A stretch of DNA of 64,000 nucleotides from CAWKEY01 sp963848675 (GTDB lineage: Bacteria > Pseudomonadota > Gammaproteobacteria > Methylococcales > Methylomonadaceae): assembly GCA_963848675.1 (NCBI GenBank), contig CAWKEY010000044.1, forward strand, positions 186,001 to 250,000, in the 5' to 3' direction. The translations under genes were made by a program, and so were the position numbers. Of this stretch, positions 35,731 through 43,877 are shown piece after piece (the stretch's first letter is position 1; every line of letters starts with the position of its first letter). The notes under the pieces were generated by a model. That model ran no database searches. It was not told where the DNA came from and saw only the letters and a list, made by a program, of their open reading frames with translations.

Positions 35731-37461
35731 TTAGAACGGAACTCTGACACCCACCTCGACAATGTGGTTCGAAATATCCTGCTGGCCGAGGCGGGTTTCG
35801 TAACGCAGAAACGCCGAACGTCCTTCAGCAAAAGTGGCCGAAACCGACCCCCCCAGGTTGAAATAATTGCGATCTGGCGAGGCGGTTGCGATAGAGAATG
35901 TACCTAGACCAGCCGGTGCCCCAAGAAATTGCGCATTAATCGCACGGGCGTTGTTCTTGTATTGATGATCCCATTCGAAACGGACGCCTGGCGTCAAAAT
36001 GCCCCATGGCATACTGAACGACTTATTCATTTGTCCACCCAAGGACGTGATGAATGACTTCATTGATTGGTCGCCGTAATCGAGCGCCCAACCGTCGCCG
36101 CCATTTTCCCGAAAACCGTCGACCTGTAAATTGATATATTCGGCTCGAAGATATGGATTGAGCAACCAATTATAAATATTAAACTCTTTGCCAAGGTTTA
36201 AGGCAACATCGTACTGGTTTGCGACCGGATCGCTGGAGGCATGGGTGTTGAATCCGGTATAAGTGATTTGGCGGGTAAGGTCGTACTGGCTATCGCCATA
36301 ACTGGCGAGCCAGTCGATGTAGAATTCCTTGGGCAGATAATAACTGCCATAGACTGCGCCCAGGAATGAATTGGTGTCCATACTGCCCCTGGATTGGTCA
36401 TAGCTGGCCTGCGTATTGTTATACATGAAGGCAAGCCCGGACACTAGCTTATCAGTGAAGCGATAATCGGCGCCCAAGGTAACGCCATAGGTGTGTGAAT
36501 CGAAGCCAACCTGATTGGGGTTGGTGTTAACGTCTCCGGCGCTGAATTTTGCCTGTGCAAACACCCCTAACGGGCTTTCCATCGGTTCATCGGATCCTGC
36601 AGCACCGCCCCTTGCGGCTCCGTTAGCGTATTGTCCGCTATTGCTTGCGAGTTTGATCGGTTGTTCAGCGGAGTTCAGCGAAACCGAAAAAGCGGGCCCC
36701 CCATGCCGCAACGCAGCCAGTCTTTGCAGCAGGTTATCCATTTTCAGGGCGCCCATGTTAATAGGGACGGTTCCCTGTGCCATCACCTGTTCAGGCGTTA
36801 ATTGCACCAGGGCCCGTTGCCTGTCCGAAGGACTCAATGCATACAATTGCGTGCAGCGTTGCCCAAACGCAGTGCTTGGGTCGGCTTGCGGACAGGCCCG
36901 ATCCAGCGCCTCGGCGATACTCTGGTTATTGGACGTAAGCTCCGGCGTTGTTGCTAGTTCATTGGTTACCACAAAACCATTATTCGTCTGCAGGACTACG
37001 AGGTTGTTGCCGTCGGCATCGGCGAAAGTGACGTTCCCAAAGCTTAGCGAACTGCTCGCCGGTGCGGTTGTGGTGAACTGCAGGTTGCCCAAGGCGAATG
37101 TCCCGGGCTGTATTTGATCCAAGAAACCGGCCGGCAGCAAGGAGACTTCGGCTAGATTGATCGTTCCGCTGGTCGGCTGGGAGGCTGACTGCACACTGTT
37201 GGCCGGACCGCCCAGCTGAGTACCGAAATTAAAGCTTTGATAGCTTAACACGTTGGCGTCGAAGTTGACGTTGATGTCATAAGCGCCCAAAGAAGGCGCC
37301 GTGCCATTACCCAGGCCGCTGACTTGAACGTCCGCGCTGACCGGAGAACCTACTGAAGCTCCCTGCGTCGGCGGGCTGATGCTCAACTCGAAGGCCTGCG
37401 CGCTACTTGCCAAAAATGCCGATAGTATCGCTCCACTCATCACTTTAGTCACAATTCTCAT
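35731..37461 (-). CDS. Autotransporter with cohesin-like passenger domain
   Basis: Residues 1-23 are a signal peptide ending AQA. Residues about 25-170 resemble a cohesin domain: SISPPTQGASVGSPVSADV, GAYDINVNFDANVLSYQSFN, then ALGNLQFTTTAPASSS. Residues 170-260 are the linker typical of autotransporters (SIAEALDRACPQ, LTPEQVMAQGTVPINMGAL). Residues about 300-576 form an outer-membrane beta-barrel ending GVRVPF with terminal Phe. The design predicts a cohesin module displayed at the cell surface. AGAGGTGA precedes the ATG. The gene downstream of the dockerin protein (below) on the same strand. Confidence 0.85.
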   Translation of the reverse strand: MRIVTKVMSGAILSAFLASSAQAFELSISPPTQGASVGSPVSADVQVSGLGNGTAPSLGAYDINVNFDANVLSYQSFNFGTQLGGPANSVQSASQPTSGTINLAEVSLLPAGFLDQIQPGTFALGNLQFTTTAPASSSLSFGNVTFADADGNNLVVLQTNNGFVVTNELATTPELTSNNQSIAEALDRACPQADPSTAFGQRCTQLYALSPSDRQRALVQLTPEQVMAQGTVPINMGALKMDNLLQRLAALRHGGPAFSVSLNSAEQPIKLASNSGQYANGAARGGAAGSDEPMESPLGVFAQAKFSAGDVNTNPNQVGFDSHTYGVTLGADYRFTDKLVSGLAFMYNNTQASYDQSRGSMDTNSFLGAVYGSYYLPKEFYIDWLASYGDSQYDLTRQITYTGFNTHASSDPVANQYDVALNLGKEFNIYNWLLNPYLRAEYINLQVDGFRENGGDGWALDYGDQSMKSFITSLGGQMNKSFSMPWGILTPGVRFEWDHQYKNNARAINAQFLGAPAGLGTFSIATASPDRNYFNLGGSVSATFAEGRSAFLRYETRLGQQDISNHIVEVGVRVPF

Positions 37462-37658
37462 TGACTCACCTCTTCTTCCTATTCATTTTGTATAGCCTGG
37501 ACTGCCAAAACCGACCTTATTGCATTCTCCATCCTTCAGATGTGCCCCGACCGTTGTAGGCATCTGCGCGCAATTCCATTTTGATTAAATCTACAAAGGC
37601 CCCTTAACATAAAGAATACTACTGTTGATGGCCATTGTGTCAGGATTGCTGTTTATTC

Positions 37659-39386
37659 CTACTGTATAATAAGATTTGACGGCGGAGATAAGGCGGTTAT
37701 TACCATTGTGTTCGGTTCACTATCTACCGTGCCGTCATTGACAATGAGCTGCACGACATAGGTTCCGTATTGGTCCAAAATACAACTCGGATTGACCGCA
37801 GCAGGGTCGGATAACACGGCATTGCTGCCTGCCGGCCTCGTAGTCAGCGACCACCGGTAGGTGAGGGGGGGGCCATCGGCGCTCATGGACCCGCTGCCGT
37901 TGAGTTGGACAAAGACGCGTAAATTCGTCGGTGCACTTATGGTTTGTTCAATGATTTGATCGGGGCCGGCATTCGCAACCGGCCTGACAATGTTGGAGAT
38001 GATCACCGTGTCGGGGGCACTATTTTCGCTGCCGTCGTTGACAATAAGCTGCACCACATAGGTGCCGGGCTGGTCGGCAACAAAGCTTGGATTGGCCGCT
38101 GTAGGGTCGGATAACACGGCATTGCTGCCGGCCGGTCGCGTAGTCAGCGACCACCGGTAGGTAAGGGGATCGCCATCGGCATCGCTGGACCGGCTGCCGT
38201 TGAGCCTGACTGGTGACCCGAATTGAACCCCGTAAAAACCGATGGTTTGATCGGGACCGGCATCCGCAACCGGCGCGATATTCTCGGTGGAGATGAGCAC
38301 TGTGGATGCTTCACCGTCATCAATGCCGTCATTGCAGATGAGCTGCGCGATGGTGTCTCCCAGGCGATCGGCCCTGAAAGTTGGGTTGACGGCGGCGGGA
38401 TTTGATAAAACGGCCTCGCTGTTAGGCGGAACAGAAATCAGCGACCACTGGTACGTGAGCGGATCGCCATCCAGGTCCGTGGAGCCGCTGCCATCCAGGG
38501 TGACCGTCTGGCCGCGCACTACTATCTTCTGATTGGCCCCCGCATTACAGTTCGGCGCTATATTCTCCCTGTTGATCGTCACTATCGCAATATTCTCGCT
38601 ATCGCACTTGCCATCATTGACGACCAGCTGCGCCTGATAGTCGCCCTTTTTGTCGGCAAGGAAGCTGGGAGCAACTGCGAAGGGATCGGATAGGACGGCC
38701 TGACTGCCAAGCGGGACGGCAATCAGCGACCACCGGTAGGTCAGGGGGTCACCATCGACATCAGTTGATTGACTGCCATCCAGAGCAATGGCCTGTCCTT
38801 CGGGGACGTTTTTATTAGCTCCGGCATTGGCTGTCGGGCAGATGTTTGACGTGCGGATATTGACCTGGGCGAGGTTAAGACTATTCTGGTAGCCGTCGTT
38901 GACAACGAGCACTGCCTGGTAATCACCAAACTTATCCACTATGAAGGTAGGCCTCACCGCCGTTTGATCAGACAGGGTAGCTTGACTACCGGGTGGGATT
39001 TGGGTCAGTTGCCACTGGTAGGTCAAGCGATCGCCATCAGGGTCCGTCGAGCGGGAACCATCAAGGACCACAGCCGTACCCAAAGAGGGTGGCGGCTGAT
39101 CAGAACCCGCATTAGCTATAGGCGGTCTATTGCAGGAGGGTGCCTGGCATTGCTGAGCTGCGCACTTACGCGCGTCCAAGATATCGACAAAGCCGTTTCC
39201 GTTCACATCAACATTCTGGGCTCGCGGGTCATCGCCAACAGGTGTACCTTTGTATCGAAGAATCAACTCAATATCTGTGCGATCGACCACCTCATCCAAG
39301 TTGGCGTCACATGTGAGTGCTTGTACCGACAAAGGATTGCCCAAGCACAGCAACACGCCGATAACCAATTTTATTTTGTTTATCAT
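37659..39386 (-). CDS. Secreted dockerin type I protein with five PKD-like repeats
   Basis: I place the start at ATG 39386, giving 575 residues with a signal peptide ending VQA at 23; the frame is open to 39557 but that extension has no secretion signal. Residues 25-77 form a type I dockerin with two calcium-loop repeats: DANLDEVVDRTDIELIL and DVNGNGFVDILDARKC. Five PKD-like repeats follow, each with ANAG, LDGS or LNGS, DGDPLTYRWSL and QLIVNDG. There is no membrane anchor, so it is probably exported and could bind the neighbouring cohesin. The two genes are co-oriented, 197 bp apart. Confidence 0.85.
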   Translation of the reverse strand: MINKIKLVIGVLLCLGNPLSVQALTCDANLDEVVDRTDIELILRYKGTPVGDDPRAQNVDVNGNGFVDILDARKCAAQQCQAPSCNRPPIANAGSDQPPPSLGTAVVLDGSRSTDPDGDRLTYQWQLTQIPPGSQATLSDQTAVRPTFIVDKFGDYQAVLVVNDGYQNSLNLAQVNIRTSNICPTANAGANKNVPEGQAIALDGSQSTDVDGDPLTYRWSLIAVPLGSQAVLSDPFAVAPSFLADKKGDYQAQLVVNDGKCDSENIAIVTINRENIAPNCNAGANQKIVVRGQTVTLDGSGSTDLDGDPLTYQWSLISVPPNSEAVLSNPAAVNPTFRADRLGDTIAQLICNDGIDDGEASTVLISTENIAPVADAGPDQTIGFYGVQFGSPVRLNGSRSSDADGDPLTYRWSLTTRPAGSNAVLSDPTAANPSFVADQPGTYVVQLIVNDGSENSAPDTVIISNIVRPVANAGPDQIIEQTISAPTNLRVFVQLNGSGSMSADGPPLTYRWSLTTRPAGSNAVLSDPAAVNPSCILDQYGTYVVQLIVNDGTVDSEPNTMVITALSPPSNLIIQ

Positions 39387-39723
39387 CTCTGAAAAGCCTC
39401 TCTGTTGAGGTGGCGACTCTGACTCGCTCTTAAAAAAACAGATTAACCGCAAACTCTTGTTAAGTAACAATGCTGGGGTGTGCTGGTTTTGTTTAGGAAA
39501 ACATTTACGCCCATTTCCGGGCAATGTCAACCATCTGAAGGATAGGAACCAGGGCAATTACGCTTAAAATCACTTAAAATACATTCAGATAAGAGTTTAA
39601 ACGTATCCTTTTGAATTTCTCGGATAAAAAATACGGCGTCTTCTATTATTCATCATTTTTCGAGTATTACAGACCCACGAGTCAACAGGCAAAAGAAGCA
39701 TCAACTGCAAGATATTTTCTTTA

Positions 39724-39891
39724 TCATATAAGTCCGTATATGGGCTGGCAGTCAGTATCGATGCCACGAAAACCCAGTCCGATAGCCTGTTCTACTAATG
39801 CCGACGTGCTATCTTTCTTACAGGAGGTACCATAAATAATCCGGGGTATCCGTACGCCATAAGTGGAAGTAAAAGAGTCGTTAGAGTTCAT
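39724..39891 (-). pseudogene. N-terminal fragment of an aldo/keto reductase
   Basis: Reading the minus strand from ATG 39891 gives 55 codons with RIPRIIYGTSCKKDSTSALV and GFRGIDTDCQP, the N-terminal strand and GFRxIDTA-like motif of aldo/keto reductases. A TGA at 39724-39726 ends it just after the motif, and the remaining 200 or so residues are absent. This is a gene fossil next to the tRNA-Leu fragment. Confidence 0.7.
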
Positions 39892-40081
39892 AAGGATTCT
39901 TGGGGAAATGTTGGGCTTTGATTATGCCTGCAACTTTAATCATCCTTTTTCCGATGCTGTTAACAATTTATTGCCAATCACGCATTTAATTTCGTTGAAT
40001 CAAGTTTCGTCATAATTTGTCTATTTTCATCGTATTCAATACTTTAAGCTGTAAGTCATTGATTGAACAAACTATTTAATC

Positions 40082-40139
40082 GGACTTAAAATCCCTCGGT
40101 GGTAACACTGTGCCGGTTCGACTCCGGCCCGAGGCACCA
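40082..40139 (+). tRNA. 3' fragment of tRNA-Leu(UAA), candidate attR site
   Basis: GGACTTAAAATCC is the anticodon arm with TAA in the loop. It is followed by a variable arm (TCGGTGGTAACACTGT), a T arm (GCCGGTTCGACTCCGGC), the acceptor 3' strand CCGAGGC and ACCA ending at 40139. The acceptor 5' strand, D arm and the outer anticodon pairs are missing, so this is the 58-nt 3' portion only. Such fragments are left at attR when an element integrates into the 3' end of a tRNA gene. Confidence 0.85.
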
Positions 40140-40148
40140 TAAAATTCA

Positions 40149-40179
40149 AGGGCTTAGGTTTTTAACCAAGTCCTTTTTT
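40149..40179 (+). terminator. Rho-independent terminator of the tRNA-Leu locus
   Basis: AGGGCTTAGGT pairs with ACCAAGTCCT (one bulge, one G-T pair) and is followed by six T. It lies 10 nt after the CCA of the tRNA fragment, so it is probably the native terminator of the original tRNA-Leu gene. Confidence 0.75.
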
Positions 40180-40346
40180 AGTGCTCGTAAATTTTATGGG
40201 GCATTAGCGGGACACGTAAAAATCAAAAACCACAATAAACCGCAACAGAACAGCCCCAGCTTCACCTTAACTCCCTTCCTATAATTCTACATTTTTGGCC
40301 AATAGTTGCTTTTGGGCAGCATTATTGGCGACATAGCCTTTATCTA

Positions 40347-40362
40347 TGTGTCATTTGACACA
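40347..40362. promoter_or_regulatory. 7+7 inverted repeat, possible operator
   Basis: TGTGTCA and TGACACA are perfect arms around two bases, in AT-rich DNA 41 bp past the end of slyX. The symmetry is that of a dimeric-regulator site, but no target promoter is obvious. Confidence 0.25.
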
Positions 40363-40402
40363 AATTGTTGAAACAGTGAGTTTTCTTACGGGTAATGGTT
40401 TT

Positions 40403-40609
40403 TTAATAATGCGGTGGGGTCTGAGCGCTGTTGTCATCGAACTCTGCGCCATTAGCTAGGCTTTGAATGCGTTCATTCAATAACTTGCAGGTGATCTCTA
40501 AGCGGGCAATCTGTTGTTGCTGTTCGGCTACGATCTTATTTAAGGCCTGAACTAGGTCGTCCTGATAGGCCATTTTTATTTCGAGCTCAATTAATGGATT
40601 TGTATTCAT
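40403..40609 (-). CDS. slyX: SlyX family protein
   Basis: The 68-residue product is a short coiled coil (ELEIKMAYQDDLVQALNKIV, QQQQIARLEITCKLLNERI) ending in the conserved TPPHY tail of SlyX. The start is ATG 40609; the frame is open to 40666 but the extension is not family-like. Function unknown; widespread in proteobacteria, chiefly gammaproteobacteria. Confidence 0.85.
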   Translation of the reverse strand: MNTNPLIELEIKMAYQDDLVQALNKIVAEQQQQIARLEITCKLLNERIQSLANGAEFDDNSAQTPPHY

Positions 40610-40781
40610 CGGATTTAAATGGTGTGTTTGTGGACAGTTTGTCCATTGCCAGCTTGGGCTTTTCATTTTATGACATGAATTGGTTTCTCAATCAATAGTG
40701 GCAGGGCCATTGGCAGAATAATAAATTCTGTCGCATGAGCGCATGCTGCGGTTGCGGCTTTGATAGGAAAAAGGTAGTGTC

Positions 40782-40979
40782 ATGCCGATGAATCGAATTC
40801 AGTTCCAACCGGGCTTGTCGATGTCTGAGTTTCTCAAACAGTTCGGTACCGAAGCACAATGTGAGGCCGCATTAGAACAAGCGCGATGGCCTCCATCGCC
40901 GGTGGACGCAAACCCAAAGACCTGCCAGAATTCTTTTGGGGTCAACATCATACTGGGCAATCCTAGCATGAGAGATTAA
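40782..40979 (+). pseudogene. IS1595-family transposase remnant with internal deletion
   Basis: NRIQFQPGLSMSEFLKQFG and EAALEQARWP match the N-terminus of IS1595-type transposases. The sequence then jumps to DNA whose other frame reads GGRKPKDLPEFFW, from the C-terminal part of the same family, joined by VNIILGN in the first frame. The zinc finger and catalytic core between them are deleted. Dead element. Confidence 0.7.
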
Positions 40980-41004
40980 AAGCTCCTTATTGGGTAAAGA
41001 CTTT

Positions 41005-42030
41005 TCAGCATATGCGCGGCAAAGGATCTTCCTCCAGTTCTTGTAGGATGCGCTCTCCGCCGATTTCTGTTTGCAAAATCACCTGAGCTCTTCCCGTTTC
41101 TATCGTGCCAATAATGGCCGCGTCCGCGTAACCCAATAGATGCAATTTATCAATTGCAGCACCTGCGCTGGATGGGTCCATAACCGCAACCACACGCCCC
41201 TCAGATGCTAAATACAACGGGTCGTATCCTAGTGTGTCGCAAACCATGCGCACGGGATCGAGAACCGGGATACGTGTTTCGATTAGGCGCACGCTGGTTT
41301 GAGTTTGATGGGCTATTTCATGCGCCACAGTGGCCAAACCGCCGCGGGTCGGGTCGCGCATAAATCGTAAGCCATTCACTTCTGTCAATGCCCGGGTAAT
41401 AGGTAATACGCTGGCCGAATCCGAATTAAGCTCACCGGATAAACCAAACTGCTCTCTGGCCAGCAATACCGCAGTGCCGTGGTCGCCCACTGAGCCGCTT
41501 AACAAGACAGAATCACCGTGCCGAATGTGTTGTAGTCCCAGTTGCAGATGGGCTGAGCGCACACCGATTCCTGTCGTTGCAAAATAAATGCCCCCACCCT
41601 GGCCGCGGCGTAGCACCTTGGTGTCGCCTGCGACCACATGCACATTACTCTCACGACAGGCTTCAGCCATGCTTGCGAGCACTCTATCCAGTACGGCAAT
41701 CTCAAGACCCTCTTCAATAAAAGCGTTGAGGGTCAGATAAAGCGGAGTGGCGCCCGAAACGGCCAAATCGTTGATGGTGCCGTGCACGGCAAGGCTGCCG
41801 ATATTGCCGCCGGGAAACTCCAGCGGCTCCACGGTAAAACCATCCGTCGTCATCATGATATCCCCGGAGCCGGCTTCAATAGGCAAGTGTGCGGCGTCGA
41901 CACAGGTATCCAATAGATCATTTTTCAGATGATAGGCAAATAGAGATTCGATGAGTTCGCGCATCAATCGGCCGCCATTACCGTGGGCCAGTGCAATATG
42001 GGATTCGGGGAAATGTCTTGAAATCTTCAT
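41005..42030 (-). CDS. hypE: Hydrogenase maturation protein HypE
   Basis: A 341-residue HypE with HGNGGRLMRELIESLF near the N-terminus, VAGDTKVLRRGQGGG, RDPTRGGLATVAHEIA, and the C-terminal PRIC, whose Cys carries the thiocarbamate/thiocyanate that becomes the CN ligand of the NiFe site. HypE works with HypF, HypC and HypD. Here it is transcribed away from the other hyp genes, divergent from hupH, instead of following hypD as in most clusters. Confidence 0.95.
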   Translation of the reverse strand: MKISRHFPESHIALAHGNGGRLMRELIESLFAYHLKNDLLDTCVDAAHLPIEAGSGDIMMTTDGFTVEPLEFPGGNIGSLAVHGTINDLAVSGATPLYLTLNAFIEEGLEIAVLDRVLASMAEACRESNVHVVAGDTKVLRRGQGGGIYFATTGIGVRSAHLQLGLQHIRHGDSVLLSGSVGDHGTAVLLAREQFGLSGELNSDSASVLPITRALTEVNGLRFMRDPTRGGLATVAHEIAHQTQTSVRLIETRIPVLDPVRMVCDTLGYDPLYLASEGRVVAVMDPSSAGAAIDKLHLLGYADAAIIGTIETGRAQVILQTEIGGERILQELEEDPLPRIC

Positions 42031-42326
42031 CAGATTTTAATGTTAATTGAACTATTAATTACCCATGTCTGGGATATACTTACTATCAGTAAGCAATTGT
42101 CTTCAGCATAGTGTATGCCAAGGATAGCGAAGTAGTTTATTAGAAGATAGGCCTACTGAACAACCCCCAGGTAAAGTAAGTGGCTGTACACTGATGCGCA
42201 TTGTTAGCATATAAAGCCACGAGATTTATACCAAGCAAGTATCAATCCTAAGAATTTCAGTTAGATTTAAGGTTGAAGTGTTATTTTCGAAATCGCCTAA
42301 TTAATGATAAGAAAAAATGGACGGGC
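42031..42326. promoter_or_regulatory. Divergent hypE-hupH intergenic region with a 15-bp palindrome
   Basis: This 296-bp AT-rich region must hold the promoters for hypE (leftward) and for the hup operon (rightward). CTTACTATCAGTAAG at 42079-42093 is a perfect 6+6 inverted repeat and a candidate regulator site. I looked for a sigma-54 -24/-12 pair and found none with correct spacing. Confidence 0.4.
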
Positions 42327-42824
42327 ATGAGTAAATTAAAAGAAATACCAATTAAACTAGAAATAACAAACGAAAGCGCGAGTATGCTGTTACCAATTTT
42401 GCATGAAATGGTAACCATGCTTAAAACGCTGTTTTCATCAGGACAAGGCAATATCCTTGATTTACGCCATGAGCCGCTTAGTCTGGACGATATAGCGCAG
42501 TTAAAAAATATGTTGGGCCAAGGTGAAGTCGATGCAAATTTGAGCGCCTTAGGTACAACAAACATCAGGGAAACCAGTGTATCTGGCGTATGGTGGATCA
42601 CGCATTACAATGGGGAAGGGAATATCATCAGTGAATTGATTGAAATTACCCTCTGCCCTGAAATTCTTAAAACCTCTCCAGAAGACCTCAATCCAGCACT
42701 TGTCAGATTGCAGGACAAGATATATCAATATGAACACCCCTCAACGCCCGATGAAGTTGCCAAGCGACTCAGCGAATTGGGATTTTCTTTAAGCAATAAT
42801 GTAGCACCAAGCAATATTAACTAA
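42327..42824 (+). CDS. hupH: Hydrogenase expression/formation protein HupH (HyaF-like)
   Basis: The 165-residue product carries the HupH/HyaF C-terminal motif TNIRETSVSGVWWITHYN and a tail SPEDLNPALVRLQDKI. HupH-type proteins help assemble or protect the small subunit during Fe-S insertion. ATG 42327 is preceded by GGACGGGC and gives a normal N-terminus; the upstream 42273 start is not family-like. It lies 28 nt before hupS. Confidence 0.85.
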   Translation: MSKLKEIPIKLEITNESASMLLPILHEMVTMLKTLFSSGQGNILDLRHEPLSLDDIAQLKNMLGQGEVDANLSALGTTNIRETSVSGVWWITHYNGEGNIISELIEITLCPEILKTSPEDLNPALVRLQDKIYQYEHPSTPDEVAKRLSELGFSLSNNVAPSNIN

Positions 42825-42852
42825 AACTACTCAGTAAAGTGGGGTTATAGCA

Positions 42853-43815
42853 ATGTCCGAACAAGACACTATTCTCGAACACCTTCAACGGCAGGGTATA
42901 TCGCGTCGTTCGTTTCTCAAATTTTGCACGCTGGCCGCATCCAGTATGGCTCTGCCGCTCAGTTCCGTTTCGGCGATTGCAGCCGCTTTGGGCGCCTCAG
43001 CTAGGCCTAAGGTGATCTGGTTATCCGCCCAGGAATGTACTGGCTGCAGTGAATCACTGTTGCGAGCCTATGATGATTATCCGGTAGAAAGACTGATACT
43101 GGAAATGATCTCACTTGATTATCACAATACCTTGATGGCGCCTTCAGGATCAGCCGCCGAGATGTCGCGTCTTGATTCTATAGCAGGTGTTGGCCATGTT
43201 GTCGTTATCGATGGTTCCGTTCCGCTTAAGGAAGATGGCGCATGGTCAGTCGTTGGCGGAAGAACTATTCTTGAGGTCATTCAAGAATCAGTTGTGGGTG
43301 CGGGACTTGTCCTGGCGGTTGGTAATTGCGCCGCCTTTGGCGGTTTGCCTGGCGCCAAACCTAATCCTACCGATGCCCATGGCATAGACGATCTGATCAC
43401 TATCCAAAAGAAATTATCAATCTTGGCGCCTCTTATCAATATCCCCGGCTGCCCACCCATACCGGAAGTGCTGACCGGAGTAATTGTCAACTTTATTCTC
43501 AGTGGCGGTCAGGCTCCCGCGCTGGATGGCTTAAAACGGCCATTAACCTACTATGGAAGTCTTGTTCACGATAACTGCTCACGCTTGCAGCACTATAAGA
43601 ATAATGAGTTTGCTGCCAGTTTTGATGATGCGGGTGCGCGGCAAGGTTTTTGTTTATTACATGTCGGTTGCAAAGGCACCCTTACTCACAATGCCTGCAC
43701 TACGACAAAATGGAATAAGGGCACCAGTTATCCTATGCATTCTGGCCACGGCTGCCTTGGCTGTTCCGAGCCGAATTTCTGGGATCGACAAGGCGGCTTT
43801 TACAAATCCTTGTAA
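42853..43815 (+). CDS. hupS: [NiFe] hydrogenase small subunit (Tat-exported, no C-terminal anchor)
   Basis: The 320-residue precursor has a Tat signal (SRRSFLK at 18-24, hydrophobic region to about 48). CTGCSES (C62, C65) begins the proximal Fe-S cluster ligands. The C-terminal part has the other cluster motifs including HSGHGCLGCSEPNFWD. It stops at GGFYKSL, whereas membrane-bound uptake hydrogenases continue about 40 residues into a hydrophobic anchor that binds cytochrome b. So this enzyme may be soluble or recruited another way. Confidence 0.93.
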   Translation: MSEQDTILEHLQRQGISRRSFLKFCTLAASSMALPLSSVSAIAAALGASARPKVIWLSAQECTGCSESLLRAYDDYPVERLILEMISLDYHNTLMAPSGSAAEMSRLDSIAGVGHVVVIDGSVPLKEDGAWSVVGGRTILEVIQESVVGAGLVLAVGNCAAFGGLPGAKPNPTDAHGIDDLITIQKKLSILAPLINIPGCPPIPEVLTGVIVNFILSGGQAPALDGLKRPLTYYGSLVHDNCSRLQHYKNNEFAASFDDAGARQGFCLLHVGCKGTLTHNACTTTKWNKGTSYPMHSGHGCLGCSEPNFWDRQGGFYKSL

Positions 43816-43877
43816 CCGGCAGGTAGTTAAATTTATGAATATTAACCTTAGTATTCAGTAATAATTGAGGAATAATT

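Noticed and set aside
36515..37117. 200-codon plus-strand frame opposite the autotransporter
   Set aside because: It is antisense to a gene with clear signal peptide, passenger and barrel, and has no start signals.
39611..39835. Plus-strand 74-codon frame
   Set aside because: It overlaps the antisense aldo/keto reductase fragment, whose family motifs are clear on the minus strand.
42181..42200. Possible sigma-54 promoter (TGGC...TGC) upstream of hupH
   Set aside because: The distance between GG and GC is 12 bp, not the required 10, and flanking bases do not fit.
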